Shown one piece after another: positions 26,501-35,700 of a DNA stretch of 48,342 nt. The translations under genes were made by a program, and so were the position numbers. Source of the stretch: Prosthecobacter gellanilyticus (GTDB taxonomy: Bacteria; Verrucomicrobiota; Verrucomicrobiia; Verrucomicrobiales; Verrucomicrobiaceae); the NCBI RefSeq assembly GCF_007992435.1, contig NZ_BKAG01000054.1:1-48342 (forward strand), in the 5' to 3' direction. The notes beneath the pieces were generated by a model. The model was given only the letters and a program-made list of their open reading frames with translations, did no database searches and was not told where the DNA came from. Position 1 is the first letter of the stretch. Each line of letters opens with the position of its first letter.

Positions 26501-27581
26501 CAGTGACACCTTTCTGGATGCCAAGTATGGCGGCAGCATCAATGTCGTGACGACCACCAGTGGCAGTTTCACCGGCACCATGAAGCTCGGCACCACCGCA
26601 CACCCGCTCAAGGGGCGTCTCCTGGATGGTGGAGAAGGCACCGCCTCTGCCGGTCTCGTGCTCACCCGCAAGGACAAGACCACCTTCACGCTGAACCTGA
26701 CGGTCGATCTGGATGACGGCCATCTCACGGGCACGCTGGTGGACGGCAGCAAGAACACCACGGTGGAGGCCTGGCGCAGCATCTGGACGAAGAACCTCAG
26801 CCCGGCAGCGCTCTCGACCACTTACACCGCCGCGCTCATGCCTCCGGAAGCTCCTGAAGGCGAGACTGCGACCTACCCGCCGGGAGATGGTGTCAGCTTC
26901 ATCAGCATCAGCAGCCTCGGTGTGGTGACCTGGAAGGGCACGCTGGCAGATGGCACCGCCATCACCGCCAGCACCACGATGGGGCCTGGCGGTCAGATCC
27001 CGCTCTTCACCATGCTCTACACCGCGGCCGCTCCCGGCAGCATCACGGGATGGATGACTGCCGCAAAACAGGGGTACAACGATCCGCAGCTCGATGGCAC
27101 CGCCCATTGGAGCAAGAGCCGGCAATCCTCGGGCAGCATGGCTTACAAAAATGGCTTCACCGCGCATGATCTCACCGTGGGCGGCAGCAGCTTTGTGAAG
27201 CCCCTGGCCAACATGATCATCCTTGGTTTGGATGACCAGCCTGGCAACGCGCAGATCAGCTTTGGCCAGGGCGGTCTCTCCCAGCAGGCCAGCACCTCTC
27301 TGCAGATCAGCCTGGCCAACAAGCCCGTCCTCACCGGGGCCACGCTGCCGAAGCTGGCCATGACTCTGAATGTCAGCAGCGCCACGAATCTCGGCCTCAT
27401 CACCGGCAGCTTTGAGCTCGCGGAGGCACCACCTTCCAAGGTGAAGCGCACCGTGAAGTTCACCGGTGCGGTGGTGAACCGCCTCGGCGCTGGCGTGGGT
27501 CACTTCCTGCTGCCGCAGCTTCCGGTCTCCAGCAGTTCTCCTGTTCTCTCCGGCTGGATGGAGCTGGAGCCAGCGGACTGA
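23523..27581 (+). CDS. Large exported beta-repeat surface protein, 1352 residues
   Basis: The start at 23523 gives the signal peptide MKLSFVCLLTSLFLSSSLLA; a longer frame would run through promoter P2. Five tandem modules of about 140 residues begin near 24, 164, 309, 449 and 595. Each has an AND-F start, an EAGEP-type turn, a WW-W/Y-Y/T-P signature, GRL, a KxxxVYxG strand and SFPVTAxTxYQI. Two Ig-like domains follow (about 720-890), each with W, D-x-GTY/YHC, then a putative Ig (PIG) segment near 895-980 with GLPAGVSYGTATGQLSGNP. A C-terminal module of about 370 residues (985-1352) is shared with the protein at 38.0-43.9 kb. It is likely secreted or at the cell surface, as a ligand binder or adhesin. 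There are no enzymatic motifs. Confidence 0.85.
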   Translation: MKLSFVCLLTSLFLSSSLLAVAPANDNKANATLIAGANVVVNDNCAEATVEPGDFAQKTMWWQWTAPASGTVALDIVNSGAPHLALQVWLKETSGAVTGRVAYDDGEMYNTGYRPSVGFSVVQGSTYLIGLGTVNTSATTSFRLELILNGSHVISSMPFNGSVTMANDLFSQRITLTGSHAASMAYNTSASIEAGEPAEAGIRTFWWSYTPTANGRLSLSTVNGDAISKNMGVYIGTVVNSLKLLESKSTSYGSGDLSITLPVTAGTTYQISLGSFESVSTSGALVLTLALDANADVSGLTIPNQATLANDMFVARSTLSGSYVSGMGYNRPATIEAGEPSALGTRTLWWTYRPASDGRLSITTDGSTLHSKNVGVYLGNSVSSLKEAAFRTTSYGNENLTFSFPVTADTDYQIAVGAFADEVGHVILTLQLDAAADVTDLNIPNPASTQNDAFAQRMLLTGREVSAIGYTASATNEIGEPVTSGAQSLWWTYRPPAAGRLVISSQGSDNFAKTLAVYLGTNLNGLRLVANLTNQYNSSTGNLVTLSFPVTANTDYQVSLGNLDSNQAGDAAVISFSLDDDSDVNDLNLGAPATAINDLFASSTPLTGSVVSGIGYNTGAVREALEPAATKERTLWWSWTAPSTGLAMVDTTGSDAIQKWVSVWTGNSLSGLSQVAVSTRSQAPGVLFPITQGETYRIAVGNDSSSSLTNGSVIMSIVSASSSPVLVAPLASRFIPVGQPLVLNATAGGLGLSWQWKKGSTTLSNITPNFTDIFPDLSDAGTYSVTVAGPGGNTVSTANIGIINTAPQGVTVHEGQDLQLEVQAQGPGLGYQWFRDGISLTASERVTGVAGDQLSITGMTALDAGDYHCVVSMPDAVNPNNRITMSSGLFTVTGNYRAVAFGGPYVWQVGRNITEVLGKRFGPTSFKITGLPAGVSYGTATGQLSGNPTAAGTGFFKVIASKDGVAGPERSIAFTVIALDADALGTFNGLVTRSDTFLDAKYGGSINVVTTTSGSFTGTMKLGTTAHPLKGRLLDGGEGTASAGLVLTRKDKTTFTLNLTVDLDDGHLTGTLVDGSKNTTVEAWRSIWTKNLSPAALSTTYTAALMPPEAPEGETATYPPGDGVSFISISSLGVVTWKGTLADGTAITASTTMGPGGQIPLFTMLYTAAAPGSITGWMTAAKQGYNDPQLDGTAHWSKSRQSSGSMAYKNGFTAHDLTVGGSSFVKPLANMIILGLDDQPGNAQISFGQGGLSQQASTSLQISLANKPVLTGATLPKLAMTLNVSSATNLGLITGSFELAEAPPSKVKRTVKFTGAVVNRLGAGVGHFLLPQLPVSSSSPVLSGWMELEPAD

Positions 27582-27602
27582 AAAATGCCTCGTGAGATCT
27601 GC

Positions 27603-27625
27603 AACTCCCGTTCCGAAATTCCGAA
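27603..27625 (+). promoter_or_regulatory. Putative ECF promoter P3 (AAC-N16-CGAA)
   Basis: TGCAACTCCCG, with AAC at 27603-27605, and CCGAAA, with CGAA at 27622-27625, spacing 16. The -35 half is identical to P2. It lies 27 nt before the ATG at 27653. Confidence 0.65.
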
Positions 27626-27652
27626 AGTCCCAGACACCATCTCTCCCGAGTC

Positions 27653-30600
27653 ATGTCTGAACCTGAAAACACCCCGCCACCCTCCACGCCTGATCCTGCA
27701 GAGTTGTTAGGCCGCGCGCTGGAGTCCCACGCCGCCACCGGACATCCGCAGGACTGGGCGCCGCCGAGCCCCCAGGCCTTGCAGATGCAGCTTCAGGGGT
27801 ATGTGGTGAGCCAGTTTCTGGCACGCGGCGGCATGGGCGCGGTGTATCGCGGCGTGCACGTGTCCCTGGACCGTCAGGTGGCCATCAAGATCCTCCCGCC
27901 GCAGCTTCGTCATGGAGATCCGCAGTATGCCTCGCGTTTCAAGCAGGAGGCACGCGCCATGGCGCAGCTCAATCATCCCGGCATCGTCAGTGTGTATGAC
28001 TTCGGCCAGATGGCGGACGGCACTCTGTACTTCATCATGGAGTTCATCGATGGCACGGACGTGGGCCAGATGGTGCTGAAGCAGGGCCGCCTGAGCTCCG
28101 CGCATGCCATGGCCATCACCGCGCACGTCTGTGATGCTCTGCAATACGCGCATGAGCGCGGCATCGTGCACCGGGACATCAAGCCCGCGAACATCATGGT
28201 CGGCTATGATGGCCGTGTGAAGGTGGCAGACTTCGGCCTGGCGAAAAGTGTGCTCCAGGCGGACACCGGCCTGACCCAAAGCGGTTACGTCATGGGCACG
28301 CCCCACTTCGTGGCGCCTGAGGCGCTCATCATCGGCATGCAGGTGGACCACCGGGCAGACATCTATGCCGTGGGTGTCATGCTCTACCAGATGCTGACTG
28401 GCAAGGTGCCGCGGGGTTTGTTTGAGATGCCCTCACTCCAGGTGCCGGGCCTCGATCCCCGCTATGACCAGATCATCGCCCGCTCCATGCGTGAGGACCG
28501 TGAGCAGCGCTTTCCCAGCGTGCTGGATCTCCGCCGTGCGTTGGACGGGATCCTCACGCAACCGGTGCAGAAGTCCGGGCGCGTGCCGCAGGCGGCGGAG
28601 CTCCATGCCTCGTCTCAGGAGGCCACGGTGCAGAGCCCGCAGCCGCCGGTCAAGCCACCCGCAAGCTCACGTCAATCCCGGTCGCCGCAGGCATCCAGAG
28701 CAGCTTCAGCGGTGAGAAAGAAGACTTCGAGCAGCTGGTGGTGGGTGGCTGCCCCGGTGGCCGCATTGATCCTGGGTATTCTGACATCGAACAAATCACC
28801 AAGCCCTGTGATCATCCGCGCGCCGGAGACCGCCACTCAAGAGCAGCCCTTCGTGAACAGCCTGGGGATGTCTTTTGTCCCGGTGCCTGGAACCCGCGTG
28901 CTCATGTGCCAGCACGAGACCCGCCGCCAGGACTACCAAACCTACGCGGAAGAAACACCTGGCACCGATGAATCGTGGCGTAACCAACAGTTCAATCACA
29001 AACCGTGCGGTCACCAGGATGACCATCCCGTCCTCGGTGTCAGCTGGACCGATGCCAAGGCCTTCTGTGAATGGCTCGGGAAAAAGGAGAAGCTGAAAGT
29101 GCGTCTGCCCACCGACAGGGAATGGAGCCAGGCGGCAGGCATCGCCAAAGACGAGACGTGGGATGCACAGAGCACGCCCAAGAGCCGCGACTGCGTCCTG
29201 AAGACGTATACCTGGGGACCTGCCCACCCTCCGAGAAGCGCGGAGGTGGAGGGAAACTACGGAGACGCGACCTACGGTGCCGATCAGAGCGGGGAGCCCT
29301 TCATCGAATGCTATGATGGGTTTCCGACCACCGCGCCGGTGAAGAGTTTCCATGCCAATGGCTTCGGCCTTCACGACCTCGGCGGCAATGCCCGCGAATG
29401 GGTGGAGGATCTTTGGGACACAGGCTCCAGCGATCACGTGCTCCGTGGCTCCGCCTGGCACAGCACTTTTTGGAACGGCATGGTCACCTCCCGGCGGCAG
29501 GCGGCACCGGCAGACACACGCAGTTATGAGACAGGCTTCCGCTGCGTGATCGAGATGCCAGAAGTCTTTCCTGACCAGCTGATGCCGAAAGTTGTCAGCC
29601 CGTTTTCCCCTGTGGATGATCCCGCCTTCGAAAAGCAGCTGGGCAGCTACTCCTGGAGAATGCGCCAGAAGGACTGGGTGGCCTACTTTGGCCCCAATCA
29701 TGAGGCGCTGGTGCGTGAGGGAGACGAGTACCGCATGTGGCACTGGTGGGTGGTCGGGCCACGAACCATCCATGTGCAGTTTGCCTCCCAGGCCGCGCAG
29801 TTTGACCCTGGTATCGGAGAAGACCGCAGGGTGGACCCCGACATGACCACCATGACCCGTCTGTCTAATAAAGAGGTCGTCACCGATCGTGACCGGAGCA
29901 TCGACCCCGCTTCGCTTGGAAGCGAGGACGGATTCATCACCTTGTTAGGCCGTGAAGGAACCGATGGCTGGACCTACTCCGGCCCTCCTGGCGCCGGGAT
30001 CAGCCAGGCAGACGGCATCACCTCCTTCGCCGCACGCCCGGCCGGGGACAAGGTCGGCATGTTCTGGTATTCGAAGCGGACTTTTGCAGACTTCGTGCTG
30101 CGCCTCGACTTCAAGATCACGGACTTCCAGAAGAACTCAGGCGTGCATCTGCGCCTGCCGGCCTTGGTGCCAGGCGGCCAGCCAACCCCTTATTCGCAGG
30201 GGGCGGAAGTCGAGATTTTTCACCAGAACACGGGTCGCATTCCCTTCGTCTCGGGAAGCACCTCACGTCCGCCCCGACTCATCATCGGAGACTGGAACAC
30301 CTACGAGATCACCGCCAGGGGGCCTGAGGTCACGGTCAATCTCAACGGCGTCCACGTGCACCAGCAATACAATACTCCGGGCACCTCCGGATACATCGGC
30401 ATCCAGGACTATGATGACAACCTGCCCATGGAGTTCCGCAACGTCCGCATCAAAGACCTTTCCGGTCCAGCGGCTGCCAGTCCCTCCGCATCCAGCGCAG
30501 CCGCCTCCGCAACGGCTGACCAGCTTCCCTGCACAACGTCGGGACGTCTCGAGGCTCTGCGCCGCACAGGTGGCAGCCCGGAGATCGAGCGCGCGGTGAC

Positions 30601-31405
30601 CGCAGCTCTTGAGTATCTGAAGTCCAGACAAAATCCCGATGGCTCCTGGGGCACGGAAGGTCGTGCAGGAAAAACAGCGCTGGCCCTCATGGCCTATGCG
30701 GGGCGCTGTGAGACACCCGACTCAAAGTCCTACGGTGACACCGTGATTAAGGGCTTCATGTTCCTCATCGAGACTGGGAGAAAAAACAGCAACGGCAGCC
30801 TGGTCGCTGACTCAGCCGGACCTCATGCCGTCACGGAGCACTGCATGGCAGCCGAAGCTCTCGGGCAGGCATATCTGGCAGCACGCCGTGGAAGCAAGAT
30901 GCTCCCCGGGATGCGCGAGGTGTTTGAAAACGCAGTCCGCCTCATGATTGAGGTGCAGTCCTCCGCTGCAAACGCCGGCGCAGGCAGCGGCCTCGCTCTC
31001 GCATGGCAGGCTGAGGTGTTGAACACGGCCAGGCTCACCCATTTGAAATTCACCGGCCTGGGGGAGTGCTCGGGTCGTGTGGCGCTTTTGCTCCAGCAGG
31101 CGCAGAATGCCGATGGCGGTTTCGGCAGGCAGCATTCTCAAGGAGTGCCGCTGGACCGCTCCAAGATGGATCTGCATGCCGTCTTCCAATCGACACGTGC
31201 CTCGTTCAAAGCGGGCGGGGATGAATGGCTGTCCTGGCACAAGCAGATGCTTCCCCAGCTCCTCGCCACCTTGCAGCCAGACGGCTCCATCTCCTGCCCG
31301 CCGTCTGCCTTGATGCGCGGAGATGCTGTGGACAACACCGCCCTGGGCGCCCTGACGCTCGAAACCTACTTTCAAGACATGCCGGATCCCCGGACCACAC
31401 GCTGA
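27653..31405 (+). CDS. Ser/Thr kinase - FGE-like - DUF1080 - toroid fusion, 1250 residues
   Basis: Residues 50-300 are a Hanks-type kinase: ARGGMGAVYRG, VAIK (K79), IVHRDIKPAN (D175), VADFGLA (D193), GTPHFVAPE; all catalytic residues are present. A Ser/Pro/Arg-rich juxtamembrane stretch leads to one membrane helix (362-377, WWWVAAPVAALILGIL). Outside, there are three modules. The first is a formylglycine-generating-enzyme/sulfatase-modifying-factor fold (398-633) with RLPTDREW and GGNAREWVEDLW, in which the two catalytic Cys positions are S604 and G609, so it is probably a binding fold. The second is a DUF1080/LamG-like beta-sandwich (760-937) with KNSGVHLRL and FRNVRIKDL. The third is an alpha/alpha-toroid domain like terpene cyclases/prenyltransferases (977-1240) with QNPDGSWG and QNADGGFG. 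It probably senses glycans or envelope material and signals inward. Promoter P3 precedes it. Confidence 0.9.
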   Translation: MSEPENTPPPSTPDPAELLGRALESHAATGHPQDWAPPSPQALQMQLQGYVVSQFLARGGMGAVYRGVHVSLDRQVAIKILPPQLRHGDPQYASRFKQEARAMAQLNHPGIVSVYDFGQMADGTLYFIMEFIDGTDVGQMVLKQGRLSSAHAMAITAHVCDALQYAHERGIVHRDIKPANIMVGYDGRVKVADFGLAKSVLQADTGLTQSGYVMGTPHFVAPEALIIGMQVDHRADIYAVGVMLYQMLTGKVPRGLFEMPSLQVPGLDPRYDQIIARSMREDREQRFPSVLDLRRALDGILTQPVQKSGRVPQAAELHASSQEATVQSPQPPVKPPASSRQSRSPQASRAASAVRKKTSSSWWWVAAPVAALILGILTSNKSPSPVIIRAPETATQEQPFVNSLGMSFVPVPGTRVLMCQHETRRQDYQTYAEETPGTDESWRNQQFNHKPCGHQDDHPVLGVSWTDAKAFCEWLGKKEKLKVRLPTDREWSQAAGIAKDETWDAQSTPKSRDCVLKTYTWGPAHPPRSAEVEGNYGDATYGADQSGEPFIECYDGFPTTAPVKSFHANGFGLHDLGGNAREWVEDLWDTGSSDHVLRGSAWHSTFWNGMVTSRRQAAPADTRSYETGFRCVIEMPEVFPDQLMPKVVSPFSPVDDPAFEKQLGSYSWRMRQKDWVAYFGPNHEALVREGDEYRMWHWWVVGPRTIHVQFASQAAQFDPGIGEDRRVDPDMTTMTRLSNKEVVTDRDRSIDPASLGSEDGFITLLGREGTDGWTYSGPPGAGISQADGITSFAARPAGDKVGMFWYSKRTFADFVLRLDFKITDFQKNSGVHLRLPALVPGGQPTPYSQGAEVEIFHQNTGRIPFVSGSTSRPPRLIIGDWNTYEITARGPEVTVNLNGVHVHQQYNTPGTSGYIGIQDYDDNLPMEFRNVRIKDLSGPAAASPSASSAAASATADQLPCTTSGRLEALRRTGGSPEIERAVTAALEYLKSRQNPDGSWGTEGRAGKTALALMAYAGRCETPDSKSYGDTVIKGFMFLIETGRKNSNGSLVADSAGPHAVTEHCMAAEALGQAYLAARRGSKMLPGMREVFENAVRLMIEVQSSAANAGAGSGLALAWQAEVLNTARLTHLKFTGLGECSGRVALLLQQAQNADGGFGRQHSQGVPLDRSKMDLHAVFQSTRASFKAGGDEWLSWHKQMLPQLLATLQPDGSISCPPSALMRGDAVDNTALGALTLETYFQDMPDPRTTR

Positions 31406-31415
31406 CGGCCTAACC

Positions 31416-31438
31416 AACTGTTCCAGGCCAGTTTCGAA
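31416..31438 (+). promoter_or_regulatory. Putative ECF promoter P4 (AAC-N16-CGAA)
   Basis: CCAACT, with AAC at 31416-31418, and TTCGAAGATTCC, with CGAA at 31435-31438, spacing 16. The -10 side matches P5 (CGAAGATTCC). It lies 42 nt before the ATG at 31481 and is the least perfect -35 of the set. Confidence 0.55.
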
Positions 31439-31480
31439 GATTCCTCTCAGACAGCCTTTTCCCACTCTCTCCTCATCTCC

Positions 31481-32614
31481 ATGAAACTGTCGCTGATCAC
31501 TCTGCTCCTCTTCTTTCTGGTCGCGGTCACCGCGCTGGCAGATTCGCCTTATCGCACCTTCACGAATAACCAGGGCAAGCGGATCACCGCCTCCGTGGTG
31601 TCTTCAACCGGCAGCCAGGTGGTCCTGCGCACTCCCGATGGAAAACAGTACACGCTGCCCGTCTCTTCCCTGAGCACTCCTGACCAGCTTTTCCTGCGTA
31701 ACCGAGGCGGACAGGGCGGCATGCCTGGGCCGCCAGGGGCTTCCTTCCCGCCGAGAGGCATGCCCGGAATGCCAGGGCCAGCTCCCGCGCCTGTTCCGTC
31801 ATCCGTGCCGCCGCCGGCTCCAGTCTCAGCAGGAAACACATCCGGCATGGACATCAACTATGCCGGCATGACCCTCGCACCCGGCTGGATGCCACAGCGC
31901 AACGAGACCAAGCGCGAACTGCTGCGCAGCCTCGCCTTCTATGCGAAGGCCACGCTCGGGAACACTGCCCCAGGAAAAGAGCCGACCCCCAGCACGGTGG
32001 GCGGCTTCTCCTGGCTCCTGCCGGTGAACCAGGCCATCGCCCGGCTGCCGGGAGGCTCTTTTAAACTGGGAGAACGGAAGGTGGAATACACCTGCTTTCC
32101 GGCGGCCTCGCTCACACTCCTGAGTTACGGCGGCAGCTTCACTGACCAGGGGAAGAACTTCAATGTGCTGCACCTGCTGCTGGATGCGAAGCTCTGCGTG
32201 GTCAGTGTGGAATTCGTGCAGCAGACTCCGAAGAAAGGCCTGCTCTATGAAGTGGATGGCAGCATGGAACCCTACTACAACTTTCTGACCCTGACGAACA
32301 ATGCCAGCAGCAAGAAAGAGGTGGTCTATGCTTTGCAGAATCCCTCCTCGGCCGTGACGATGATCCAGACCGTCTTCCGTGACCGAGGCTTCGGCGGTGG
32401 TGGTGCCCTGATGCCACCTGGAATGCCGCCCATGCCAGCTATCCCCGGACAGCCTGGTGGCGGCCCTGGCATGCCTCCCGGCGTGGCGAAAATGCCACAG
32501 GACCCCAGCCTGTTTCCCGGCAAGGTCTACGAGTATGTCCACTGGTATCTGCCCGCACCGCTTGCCCGCTGCATTCTCAAGATCGCGGAGAAAAACGGCG
32601 TGCAGGCACAATAA
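31481..32614 (+). CDS. Exported protein, SHD1-like plus conserved cluster module
   Basis: 377 residues. The signal peptide MKLSLITLLLFFLVAVTALA is followed by a segment (about 24-75, YRTFTNNQGKRITASVV, then LRTPDGKQYTLPVSSLS) like the Sla1-homology domain SHD1 seen in many planctomycete and verrucomicrobial exported proteins. A Gly/Pro/Met-rich linker (77-118) leads to a module, about 130-375, homologous to the protein at 44.0-45.2 kb: GGFSWLLPVNQAIARLPGG, EPYYNFLTLTNN, and VHWYLPAPLARCILKI at the end. A second Pro/Gly/Met loop (about 310-345) interrupts it. The function is unknown. It has its own promoter P4, so it is not only read from the kinase promoter. Confidence 0.78.
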   Translation: MKLSLITLLLFFLVAVTALADSPYRTFTNNQGKRITASVVSSTGSQVVLRTPDGKQYTLPVSSLSTPDQLFLRNRGGQGGMPGPPGASFPPRGMPGMPGPAPAPVPSSVPPPAPVSAGNTSGMDINYAGMTLAPGWMPQRNETKRELLRSLAFYAKATLGNTAPGKEPTPSTVGGFSWLLPVNQAIARLPGGSFKLGERKVEYTCFPAASLTLLSYGGSFTDQGKNFNVLHLLLDAKLCVVSVEFVQQTPKKGLLYEVDGSMEPYYNFLTLTNNASSKKEVVYALQNPSSAVTMIQTVFRDRGFGGGGALMPPGMPPMPAIPGQPGGGPGMPPGVAKMPQDPSLFPGKVYEYVHWYLPAPLARCILKIAEKNGVQAQ

Positions 32615-32742
32615 CTTCTTTAAAGCTTCGGGCGCCGCTGCCAGACACTTGTCCACAAACCTTGGTTAGGCGCTGCCTCGCCTCCCGGCTCAAGCTCATG
32701 AAATTTGTCGCGCCCTGCTCATAAAACCGTTACTCCAAGTGC

Positions 32743-32766
32743 AACTCTCTCTCGCCACTTCCCGAA
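32743..32766 (+). promoter_or_regulatory. Putative ECF promoter P5 (AAC-N17-CGAA)
   Basis: GTGCAACT, with AAC at 32743-32745, and CCCGAAGATTCC, with CGAA at 32763-32766, spacing 17. The downstream box GGCGAACCCTG is identical to P1. It lies 27 nt before the ATG at 32794. Confidence 0.65.
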
Positions 32767-32793
32767 GATTCCTGGCGAACCCTGCATCACCTC

Positions 32794-35700
32794 ATGTCCG
32801 ACTCCCCGTCTGATTCCTCCGACGCGACCACGATCATCTCCTCCCACGCTCCCGGCTCACCGGCTCCCACGCCGGAGGAGTTGATGCGCCGGGCCTTGGA
32901 GTCCTCGGTTTCAGGCGCTGCGCATGGCTGGAAGGCTCCCACCGTGGAAGAAATGACGGCGCTGCTGCCGCAGTATGAGATCAGCGCGCTCATTGATCGT
33001 GGCGGCATGGCCGCCGTCTATCTCGGCCGGCAGCCGGGCATTGACCGCGCCGTGGCCGTGAAGGTCATGCCCCCTGAGTTCGCTGCGGACCCGGAGTTTG
33101 TGGCACGTTTCCGCCGTGAGGTGCGCACGCTCGGCAGGCTGCAGCATCAGGGCATCGTCAGCGTGTATGAGAGCGGGCAGACCGGCGCCGGGCATGTCTA
33201 TTTTGTCATGGAGCATGTGGCCGGCGGAAACCTGGCCCGGCTCATTCACAGCGCTGGCCTGACCTCCGAGCAGGCGCTGGAGCTGACCATGCAGATCTGC
33301 GAGGCGCTGCAGTATGCGCATGCGCAGGGGGTGATTCATCGCGATATCAAACCACAGAACGTCCTCATGACTCCGGATGGCCGGGCGAAGCTGGCGGACT
33401 TTGGCCTCGCGCGTCCCATGCACCCCGAGGCCACCGGCTTAACCAAAAGTCATGTCAGCATGGGCACGCTGGCCTACATGGCTCCTGAGCAGTGCGCGGG
33501 GCTGGAACTGGACCAGCGCGCCGACATCTACGCACTCGGGGTGATGCTCTATGAGATGCTCACGGGGTCACGCCCTCAAGGCGCCTTTGAGCCGCCCTCT
33601 CACAAGGCCCGTGTGGATGTGCGCCTGGACGAGGTGGTGATGAAGGCCATGCGCCAGGAGCCTGAGCGGCGCTACCAGCATGTCAGCGAGCTTCAGCAGG
33701 ACGTCAGCAGCATCCGCGAGGCCACGGCGCGCCCCGCGCAACCCTACATCAAGCGTCCGAAAAAGTCCTCCAACCTAGCCAATTGGATCGCAATAGGTGC
33801 CACGGTGCCCGTGCTGGCTTTCTTTGGCTTCATCACCTGGGAGACGATGCACGACAACAAGGAGTGGAGAAGCCTTCCTGCTCCCGAGGAGCCCGTGGCA
33901 GATGCGACCCCGGTCACTGAGCCGCCTGCGCTTGTGACGAAGGCTCCCGAGCCTGCGGCTGTAACTCCACCCGCTCCAGAGCGGGTGGTGGAAGCACCCG
34001 CCGCGCCGAAGCTCGGTGACGATCTGGCCTCACGTGTCTTCGTGCTGCTGCGTGACCGCTGCGGTGAATGCCATAGCGAGAGAGCCGAGTCGCCGGATGA
34101 GTTTGCCATCATCGAAAACTTCGCCGCGCTGAGGACGAGTGACTATCTCAACCTCAAGTCGCCTGAAAGCTCCATGCTCTATGTGCAGGTGCGTGATGGA
34201 GACATGCCGCTGAAGACCCAGGCGGATCGCGAGGCGAAGCGCAAACCGGTGCCTTTCACGGATGACGAAAACGCCCTGCTGCTTTCCTGGATCAAGGCCG
34301 GTGCCCCTGATCCTGGCAGCAGCGCCATCGCAGCAGCTGCACCTGCCGTGACAACGACTCTTCCAGAACCAGCCCGCGCGGTGGTGAGCCTCGCGGCGGA
34401 GGTCCGCGCGGTGATGGACGATCTGCAAAGCCTGCCCGCCGAAGTGGCAGCGGACACGCGCTATGTCTCGCTGGCCGCGCCCCATAACAACAGCCGCGAG
34501 GTCAGCGTGAAGCAGCTCGACCTCATGCGCCAGGGAGTGCGCAAGGTATTGAACAGCCTCAGCACGAATCCGCGCATCGCCACCTTTCAGGAAGTGGGGC
34601 CGGAGAAAGTGCTCTTCCGCGTCCGCCTGCGTGATCTCGGCTGGGATGCCATGCTTTGGGACCGCATCACCTCGTTCTACCCTTTTGCGGTGGAGACCAG
34701 CCTGAGCGCGGCCCTGCACATCAAGACGCCGGTGGTACGCGCGGACTGGCTGGCCGCCACGGCCACGCGGGCACCTTTATACCATGATTTGTTACGCCTG
34801 CCGGATCACCAGCAGGAGCTGGAGGCAAAACTCGGCGTGAGTGTGTTTGCGAACCTGGCGGCAGGCGAGGCACTGCGCTCCGGCTTCACCAAGAGCGGCG
34901 TGTCACGCCACAACCGCCTGGCGGAGCGCCATGACATGCGCGCCTACAGTGGATACTACTGGTTAAGCTATGATTTCAAGGAAAGCGGCGGCCGCGCGAA
35001 CCTGCACACGAATCCGCTCGGTCCGGATGCCGCGCATCTGCTCGGCGGCACACGCGCCTTTGAGCATGCGGGCGGGGAGATCGTGTTCTCACTGCCGAAC
35101 GGTTTGAACGGCTACTACGTCAGTGATGTGACCGGCAAACGCCTGGATGGCGCGGTGCCCACGGAGATTGTCAGCGACCGCACCAACATCACCGGCCGCG
35201 CCGAGGTGAGCAATGCCATGGCCTGCATGATCTGCCATGACCAGGGGATCAAGCAGCTCCCTCGTGATGAGATCCGCCCGCTGGCCAAGACCTATGGAGC
35301 GGATGAGCAGCGGCTGGTGGAGATGCTGCATCCCCCGCAGGACAAGATCGACTCAGTCGTGAACGAGGACACTCAGCGCTTCCTTGCCGCATTGAAGTCC
35401 GCAGGCATCACCGCCGAGGGTGGAAGCGAGCCAGTGAGCGCGCTCTTCAAGCACTATGACCGCATCATCACCCTGGCAGAGGCTGCGGCGGAGACTGGCC
35501 TAACCGTGGATGATTTTCAAAAGCAGCTCGAGCCGCAGATCGGCCTCTTTGATGTCAAAACGCTGCTGGAAGGTGATGGGATGAGCCGCGAGCACTTCCT
35601 CGACAAGTTCGCGGACATTATCACCCGCCTGAACTTCGGCACTGTGCGTGGCTCCGTGGTGCTTCCAGGCCTGGACATCGCGGGTCGTGAGCCGTCACCG

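Noticed and set aside
26187..27503. Long minus-strand frame of 438 codons inside the large surface protein
   Set aside because: It lies antisense to a clear repeat protein and has a His/Gly/Arg-rich shadow composition typical of GC-rich antisense frames.
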